A stretch of 64,000 nucleotides of DNA from NCBI RefSeq assembly GCF_023898315.1, contig NC_064619.1:499816594-499880593 (forward strand). Direction: 5' to 3'. The notes below the pieces were generated by a model that was given only the letters and a program-made list of their open reading frames with translations, was not told the DNA's origin and made no database searches. The stretch's first letter is position 1. Each line of letters opens with the position of its first letter. The stretch comes from Schistocerca nitens. Lineage: Eukaryota > Arthropoda > Insecta > Orthoptera > Acrididae. The translations under genes were made by a program, and so were the position numbers. Shown piece after piece: positions 58,363-64,000 of the stretch.

Positions 58363-58405
58363 TCACCTGAGGATGCATTTCCAATTGACGTGAAACCGGT
58401 CGTGA
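58363..58405 (+). ncRNA. Hammerhead-like motif A'
   Basis: Inverted twin of motif A. It has the same helix I (TCAC/GTGA), core CTGAGGA, GAA, ACCGGT and C. Helix II has one mismatch (GCAT/ACGT). Confidence 0.55.
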
Positions 58406-58524
58406 ATTTGTTTCACAGCCAGTGTAGATCATTTCATTCAAAATGCGGAAATTTGGCTGCGGTTGCCCGCAGTTCAAAATAACATGACAAATTCATTTCG
58501 CTGATGTACATTTTAGTCAGCTTA

Positions 58525-58539
58525 CAAACACAAACGCAC

Positions 58540-58587
<48 letters not shown>

Positions 58588-58596
58588 ACGCACACA
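58525..58596. repeat. (CA)n microsatellite
   Basis: About 70 bases of CA with CG interruptions. Open frames across it are artefacts. Confidence 0.97.
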
Positions 58597-58789
58597 GCTA
58601 GTAGACACAATAAACGAACACTGAACGTAAATATAAAGTATGAGGATGCTAGATGTTGCACTTTGCCACATCGCGATCTGTGACATGAGATGCATTGAAA
58701 TACAAAGATATTTAGAAGGATCGCTAATTGGCGAAGGTGAACATTGAAAGCTGTAGTAGTTGTGTCCATAAGGTGGCAGTATACTTGTA

Positions 58790-59070
58790 ATTCTCTCGTA
58801 TATGGTTCCGAATCCTGGACAGTAACAAAAAATCAAAAATCACGTACACAAGCAGCATAGAGGAAGCTCATGGGATTTGTAATAGACTGCAATAAAATTG
58901 ATAAAATAAGTAATGAAACAATAAGATCAGATCTAAAAATATTTTCAGTTAATGAGAAGTTAGAAGCGCAGAGAATGACATGGGAGGATAAAGTTGACAG
59001 AATGACAGAAAACAGAGTGAAAGATAATGCATTATCAACCGGCTAGGGTGGATCTTGTAGGAGATGGATG
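58790..59070 (+). pseudogene. LINE ORF C-terminal fragment
   Basis: The plus strand reads LVYGSESWTVTKNQKSRTQA, LMGFVIDCNKIDKISNETI and WEDKVDRMTENRVKDNALST, the post-RT region of an RTE-type LINE (YGSESW.L). One stop follows QAA. It is a different family from 40307-44179. Confidence 0.7.
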
Positions 59071-59441
59071 GATGGATGATAGAGATCGTAACAAGTGATT
59101 AAAACACCTAATCGTTGAACGTAGGTTACAGGTAGAAATTTATTAGATAAATAAATGGCCCAGTAGATAGTATGAAATTTAAAAAACCGACTGGTTACAT
59201 ATCATACTTAAGTAAACATCCTGTTTCAATCAGAACTGCATCCACAATGAATATAACGTAACTTTCAGTTATCAAGTTCCAGGTACCTAATCCTGTCAGT
59301 TAATAGAAACGTGTGCAATTTGGGTCAACTACGTATTAATATTGTGAAATATCATCCTTCTTGTGGGCGTGGAATAGTGGCTGACAATATAAGTGATGGA
59401 AATGGAACACCACAGCCGTATTTTCAAAGTATTTATTACTC

Positions 59442-59484
59442 TGACGACTTGTTTCAATGCTAGATTTGCGTCAACTTCAAGTCC
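59442..59484 (-). ncRNA. Hammerhead-like motif E (degenerate)
   Basis: Minus strand: GGAC, TTGAAGT, T, GACGC/GCATT, GAA, ACAAGT, C, GTCA. The core and helix III each carry substitutions relative to E'. Confidence 0.35.
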
Positions 59485-59636
59485 TACTATTTACCAATTA
59501 GGTATTGCCATTCATTGGGTCGAGTATAGTACGACCCATTTGGTAGCCAGGCGTTCATCATATACACTGCTGATGAACATCGGTCCAGCTAGTTACCGAA
59601 TGGGTCCTATGATACAAGGGCCAATGACTGGAAGTA

Positions 59637-60949
59637 CAGGGTGACACACGGGAGATGGACAGTTTTGAATTGCGTAGTACGGAGGGCGCGGTGTTGGGAG
59701 GTCGTCGTGGTGGGGATAGTTCTGATCCACACAAGACGCCATTTCATTTACTCAGTCATTATGGATCAGTGGGAACTGGAACGTCGAGTGTTTGTCTATG
59801 ATAGTTTCGTGAAAAGTGGTGAGTCTATTATTGCTACACAGCGATTGTTTCGTGCGCGGTTTAATGTCGGTCGACATGGAGCAGTTCCGAGCCGTAACAT
59901 AATCCTCAGATGTGTGGAAAAGTTCAGATCAACTGGAGACATACTGGATAAGAAGCATCCTGGCCCAAGACGCAGAGTAACGACATCAGAAAATGTTGAA
60001 AGGGTAAGGCAAGCGGCAGTCAGAAGCCCAGGACGGTCAGCTAGACGTCATGCTAGTGAGTTACGAATCAATCGTGAATCGGTTAGACGAATTTTGCATA
60101 AAGATTAAAATTCCATCCCAACTTATGGAAATTGATTTTGCTGCACGAGAAGACTTCGCTTACAGAATGCAAGTGATTTTGGGATCGAAAGGAAATGAAA
60201 TTTTATTGATGAGCGATGAAGCTCATTTTCATTTAAACGGGACCGTGAATAAGCAAAACCTACGTTACTGGGATCCAGAGCATCCACACCTTATCCATCG
60301 GCGTCCTCTACACTCAGAAAAAATAACAGTCTGGTGTGCTCTTGGCTCTGTTGCCATTATTGGACTTTATTTTTTTTACGAGAACGGGGCCACAGTTACT
60401 GTTAATTCGGTTCGTTACATTCGCATGCTTGAAACATTCTTGAAACCAGAACTAAGAAGACGACGAGACCCTTTAAAACGCGTTTGATTCCAGCAGGATG
60501 GGGCAACATCGCACACCGCAAACACTTCAATGACAGTTCTTAGACTCATGTTTCCTAGCCGGATTATCTCAAGTTTTGGCAATGTTCCTTGGCCTCCCAC
60601 GTCTCCCGACTTGTCAGCATGTGATTTTTTTCTGTGGGGGTACCTTAAGAACCGTGGCTATAACCACAAACCACGAAATTTGGACGATTTGAGGAATGCA
60701 ATCATTCAAGAAATTGCTGCCATCCCTGCGGAGATTTTAGTCCGTGTGATGGAGGATTTTGAGAAGGGACTTGAGTCTTGCATTCGAAATGATGGACATC
60801 GCCTTGACGATATTATTTTTCACAAATAACTTTGTTAACTAAAAAGGCAAATAATGAACTTTGATTTTGTGTAAATAAACGTGAATTAGATTTAAAGTTG
60901 GCCTAGTATTATTTCATTAAAAACCGTCCGTCTCCCGTGTGTCACCCTG
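59637..60949 (+). mobile_element. DD41D-type Tc1/mariner transposon, nearly intact
   Basis: TA at 59635-59636 and 60950-60951. The ends 'cagggtgacacacgggaga' are near-perfect inverted repeats over about 30 bp. The element is 1,313 bp. Its transposase is broken by one frameshift and one stop only. It inserted into inverted-repeat element E. Confidence 0.95.
59761..60829 (+). pseudogene. DD41D transposase, one frameshift and one stop
   Basis: Starts MDQWELERRVFVYDSFVKSG. The DNA-binding half is open to the stop after RRILHKD. The catalytic half continues in another frame: LLMSDEAHFHLNG (first D), then a single TGA at 60485-60487, FQQDGATSHTA (second D) and SPDLSACDFFLWGYLKN (third D), ending IIFHK. 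I count 41 residues between the second and third aspartates, the spacing of the DD41D group. All three acids are present. It is the best-preserved transposase in the window. Confidence 0.92.
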
Positions 60950-60965
60950 TACTTATTTAATAGTA

Positions 60966-61008
60966 GGACCTGAAGATGACGCAAATGTAGCGTTGAAAAT
61001 AGTAGTCT
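60966..61008 (+). ncRNA. Hammerhead-like motif E'
   Basis: GGAC, perfect core CTGAAGA, one extra U, five-pair helix II GACGC/GCGTT, GAA, AATAGT (near-palindrome, ACTAGT expected), A, then GTCT, which pairs with GGAC. The best helix II of the set. Confidence 0.55.
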
Positions 61009-61050
61009 GAGTAATAAACACTTTGAAAATATGGCCTTGGCGTTCCATTT

Positions 61051-61920
61051 GCATTAATTATGCCTTAATTAGTGCTGCGTATTAACTGTGATAGGCTTCA
61101 CTACTACAGACGTTGTAATGCTTGACAAAGACAGGAAATCACGTGAACAAACGTCAGTAAACCAGGTGAGTTTTGCAAAGTGTAAGGGATCCGTGATCCC
61201 ACGAACATAGATGCTAGTTTCCAATGCCCAGGTCGATAGTAGATAGGAGTCGATTGTCGAGTGCTGCAGTAGGCAGTGAGACGAGTGTCGAGTGAGAAGT
61301 AGTACTGGAGAGTGTCGAGTGAGAAGTAGTGTAGGAGAGACGGGCAAGAATGGTGGTCGAGTAAATTCACCGGAGTATGACGAGTGAGCACGTCCCCCTG
61401 ATCGTCGTGGGGTTGACCCTCACTAATACCGATTCGCGAGTGATATGAAACAGAAAGTGACAAGTGCGTCAACCGCGTCGGCCAGCAACAACCATGGATT
61501 GCAGTGAGGATTGTTGTGAATGTTAACCATCAGCATTGCGTGTGACGAAGTACTGAAAAATCAACAACCAATAAAAAGATATAACTGTAATTAGAAGTGT
61601 AAGGCGAAGGTAGCAACTGCCTCAGAATTTGTGTGTTAGTAGGAAATATATATCAGTTTGTACATCGCTATCTTTGTGGTCCTTAATAATAGACAGACTT
61701 TCATTCATTTCACTATTCAGTTGCAAAACAGCCGCATTCGGTTGAAATACCCCCAAAACCACAGCAGGATAACCGATAGCCTTCATCCATTAAGCACACG
61801 GTCATATAATCATAGTAATTAACTGTTTGGCGGCCTCGGTAAATTACACAAAACCCAATAGAGGAATTAAACGGGGGTGTTTCAAAAGGGTGGTGGCAGC
61901 GGGCTGCGGCTGCGAGCGAC
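61051..61920. other. Unassigned stretch with short tandem repeat
   Basis: 'gagtgtcgagtgagaagtag' occurs twice near 61267 and 61310. LTR-like composition is possible, but no ends or target duplication were found. On the minus strand, 61500-61924 would be intron downstream of the candidate exon. Confidence 0.3.
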
Positions 61921-61924
61921 TGAC

Positions 61925-62073
61925 CTGCACTGGGAGAGGTGTTGGCCGCCTTCACGTCCATGGCGTCGGCCCCATGGTAGCGCTGCTGCAGCGAGCTGGG
62001 CGTGCAGCCCATGCCCTCACATGCCACGCCAGCCGGCGCGCGCCTCCCTCAGTGTGCCGTGCTCATCGCACGC
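61925..62073 (-). CDS. Candidate host-gene exon with N-terminal MGC start
   Basis: On the minus strand a 149-base GC-rich exon is bounded by an acceptor ('tgcttgtgtttgcag' before 62073) and a donor (cccagtgcag, then gtcagt). An ATG at 62012-62010 opens MGCTPSSLQQRYHG..., 29 codons plus one base to the donor. The same frame is closed upstream by TGA, as expected for a 5' untranslated part. A Met-Gly-Cys start fits N-myristoylation with palmitoylation, so a membrane-anchored protein is possible. The protein family is not recognised. The splice signals, GC-rich third positions and isolation from repeats support a real exon. Confidence 0.5.
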
Positions 62074-62099
62074 CTGCAAACACAAGCAGACAGAGGGTG

Positions 62100-62880
62100 A
62101 CCGGTCAGTCATCCGCTACGACAAGTGCGGGAATAATCATCGCGCATCTGCTTAACGGCTCATCCGAGTTGCTGACAAGAATAACATATGCAGAATTGAA
62201 AAAAAAAAAAAAATGGGGATGTGTTAGATGACGATCATTTTCGCTTTAGGAAAGGTATAGGCACCAGAGGGGCAGTTCTGACGTTACGGTTCTAACAACA
62301 CCACCACTTGTAAAGTAGGTTAGAAATCAGATTAATAATGTTGCTCACGCAGCATATGTTCACCTTCGCGCAACAACAAAGTTATTGACTGTGGATGGTA
62401 TCGTCAGAATGGAAATAATGAAGTCACTGTAAAAAAAAGTCATTAATTTTGGCACTTATCTTGAATGGATTCCCACGTGGATTTCGTCCAAGTTGTTATG
62501 GCTCATCTTGTTGATTTTATGGTGATTCCACTTGGACTGCTAGAAGGTCCAGATCTGTATTTTAGCAATATTTGAAGACCTAACAAGTGCGTTTTTCAGG
62601 AAAATCTTAATGATCAAACAATCCCAGATCAGAACAATGGTATGGTAGAAATAATATTTGACTTGGTGTTCACGATTCACATTTTTAATAAACTTCTTGT
62701 AAATTCACATATACTTCTTCTTAATTATCACATCATCAAGAAAACAGTTTTGTATCAATCTTCATATATTTAATTGCCACTTTAACCAAACACAAGACTT
62801 GACTGTTCTTTTACAAAACGAAACAACAACTTCACTTCTGCAAATCGAAAAAAAAACTGCTATGTGCGAATTCGCGCCAA
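62100..62880. other. Unassigned sequence
   Basis: Upstream flank of the candidate exon on the minus strand. AT-rich, no clear 5' exon or promoter identified. Confidence 0.3.
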
Positions 62881-62891
62881 AACGGTTACAA

Positions 62892-63088
62892 AATGGTTCA
62901 AATGGCTCTGAGCACTATGGGACTCAACTGCTGTGGTCATAAGTCCCCTAGAACTTAGAACTACTTAAACCTAACTAACCTAAGGGCATCACACACATCC
63001 ATGCCCGAGGCAGGATTCGAACCTGCGACCGTAGCTGTCGCACGGTTCCGGACTGCGCGCCTAGAACCGCGAGACCACCGCGGCCGGC
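62892..63088 (-). mobile_element. tRNA-headed SINE (main family, 'ccgcgagaccaccgcgg' subfamily)
   Basis: Perfect duplications acggttacaa at 62882-62891 and 63089-63098. Head and body are nearly identical to 49005-49201, which indicates recent spread. Confidence 0.95.
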
Positions 63089-63099
63089 ACGGTTACAAG

Positions 63100-63660
63100 T
63101 AAGTCAAAGATTATGACAGTCTCACAGAAATGAATACACACAAGAACCATATCACTGTAATATATCGATACATCGGAATAGCTATACATTAATAAAACCA
63201 AATGTGAATACTGTCACAGAATATGTCTGTTACTTGGCAGAAATGTAGTACGATATTACTGGGGTTGGAGTGCCGTAATGGTCACGTAAATAAAGAACCA
63301 TTACACGGTTCATAATGGAAGCAAGACTAAAGAAAAATCAATACACGTTCATTGAATTTGCCGACGTAGAAAAAGACCTCGACAGTGTCAAATGGAGCAA
63401 GATGTTCTAAACTCTGAGGAAAAACAGAAGTAAGCTATAGGGAAATGCTGTGTCGTCCGAACAAGGGACAGCCACGGAAAAAGCACCATAGACGCAAAGA
63501 CGTGAGCTGGTGCCAGTACCGCAGAGAGTCGCCACTTGCACGAGTACCACCAGCGCCACAGGCGGCGCTGATGATGAAGAACTCGACATCGCCTCGGCCA
63601 GTTGTCGGCCGAGTACAATCCGCCATTGACCGGACGACAACGGACAGAAACCTACTCGGA
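63100..63660. other. Unassigned stretch
   Basis: Three overlapping minus-strand frames at 63388-63840 give no recognisable domain. Composition rises in GC towards the Tc1 start. Confidence 0.3.
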
Positions 63661-63665
63661 ATATA

Positions 63666-64000
63666 CACTCCTGGAAATGGAAAAAAGAACACATTGACAC
63701 CGGTGTGTCAGACCCACCATACTTGCTCCGGACACTGCGAGAGGGCTGTACAAGCAATGATCACACGCACGGCACAGCGGACACACCAGGAACCGCGGTG
63801 TTGGCCGTCGAATGGCGCTAGCTGCGCAGCATTTGTGCACCGCCGCCGTCAGTGTCAGCCAGTTTGCCGTGGCATACGGAGCTCCATCGCAGTCTTTAAC
63901 ACTGGTAGCATGCCGCGACAGCGTGGACGTGAACCGTATGTGCAGTTGACAGACTTTGAGCGAGGGCGTATAGTGGGCATGCGGGAGGCCGGGTGGACGT
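63666..64000 (+). mobile_element. Tc1-like transposon, 5' part, runs off the window
   Basis: Starts 'cactcctggaaatgg' after TA at 63664-63665. It has a 240-base leader and an intact start of transposase. I recognise it as an abundant locust Tc1 family, from memory. There is no visible damage in the part present. Confidence 0.85.
63910..64000 (+). CDS. Tc1 transposase, N-terminus (partial)
   Basis: The ATG at 63910 opens MPRQRGREPYVQL, then DFERGRIVGMREAGWT, and the frame is still open at the window edge. The DFERGRIVG..EAG segment is the first helix-turn-helix of Tc1 transposases. Only 30 codons are visible, so function cannot be judged. Confidence 0.8.
   Translation, partial: MPRQRGREPYVQLTDFERGRIVGMREAGWT

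Larger units (their letters stand above)
57877..58452. mobile_element. Large near-perfect palindrome (element A)
   Basis: Inverted arms of about 275 bp flank a spacer of about 35 bp (58153-58187). The inner 150 bases are almost identical (for example 'gcgaaagcaggca' on the left and 'tgcctgctttcgc' on the right). The outer ends match as 'cattttgaatgaaatg' and its inverse. Each arm has a hammerhead-like motif. As single-stranded DNA or RNA this would form a very long hairpin. Confidence 0.9.
59396..61050. mobile_element. Inverted-repeat element E hosting a DD41D transposon
   Basis: Left arm 59396-59493 and right arm 60958-61050 are inverted copies ('tattttcaaagt.tttattact', 'agatttgcgtcaacttcaag'). 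The interior is a complete IS630/Tc1/mariner transposon inserted at TA. Each arm has a hammerhead-like motif. Confidence 0.8.

Noticed and set aside
1143-63088. tRNA genes suggested by many good B boxes
   Set aside because: Every case is a SINE or tRNA-headed repeat with target duplications or a shared body. Acceptor stems do not close.
63388-63840. Three overlapping minus-strand frames up to 116 codons
   Set aside because: Composition effect at a GC-richer patch. The right part overlaps the Tc1 leader.

Overview
The window reads as arthropod, most likely orthopteran (locust or grasshopper), nuclear DNA. This is inferred from repeat content. The commonest sequence is a short tRNA-headed SINE with the body 'ccttaggttagttaggttt' and the tail 'agtgctcagagccatt', a type I associate with Schistocerca. 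RTE-type LINEs, Tc1/mariner transposons, solo LTRs, Penelope-like remnants and long dinucleotide runs fill most of the rest. There are no operons or bacterial features. No complete host gene is visible. The best host coding evidence is one candidate exon on the minus strand at 61925-62073, with both splice sites and a Met-Gly-Cys start.

Layout. 1-5300: a Tc1 element split by a SINE, a second SINE, then a Tc1-like element holding a SINE and a fold-back element that itself holds a mariner. 5300-6430: a solo LTR on the edge of a long-TIR MITE. 6430-14200: AT-rich DNA with a mariner fragment and a LINE 3' end. 14330-15790: an internally deleted LINE. 16827-18056: a full-length dead Tc1. 20438-23100: LINE RT, SINEs and a mariner. 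23500-25320: two inverted Penelope-like RT remnants and short direct repeats. 26176-32230: tRNA-headed repeats and three Tc1-type elements. 32749-34664: a solo LTR, a CpG-rich island and an inverted-repeat element. 34800-38650: SINEs and LINE pieces. 38770-44241: a Tc1 split by an RTE LINE that is split by a probable LTR. 44460-50650: LINE remnants and a long-TIR Tc1. 51600-56910: SINEs, a SINE inside a SINE, and a Tc1 inside an inverted repeat. 57600-61050: a large palindrome and an inverted repeat hosting a nearly intact DD41D transposon. 61900-64000: the candidate host exon, a SINE and the 5' end of an apparently intact Tc1.

Most interesting signal. Eleven sites, ten of them forming five inverted pairs, carry a motif with hammerhead-ribozyme architecture: helix I, CUGANRA, helix II, GAA, a palindromic helix III beginning A and ending U, then a non-G base. 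Helix I and helix III differ between families yet stay complementary, and one inverted pair shows a compensatory base-pair change. Hammerheads are known from Penelope-like elements, and Penelope-like RT fragments occur in the same window. I infer that these inverted-repeat elements are Penelope-derived or retrozyme-like. All transposase and RT genes here are broken, except possibly the Tc1 that runs off the right edge.
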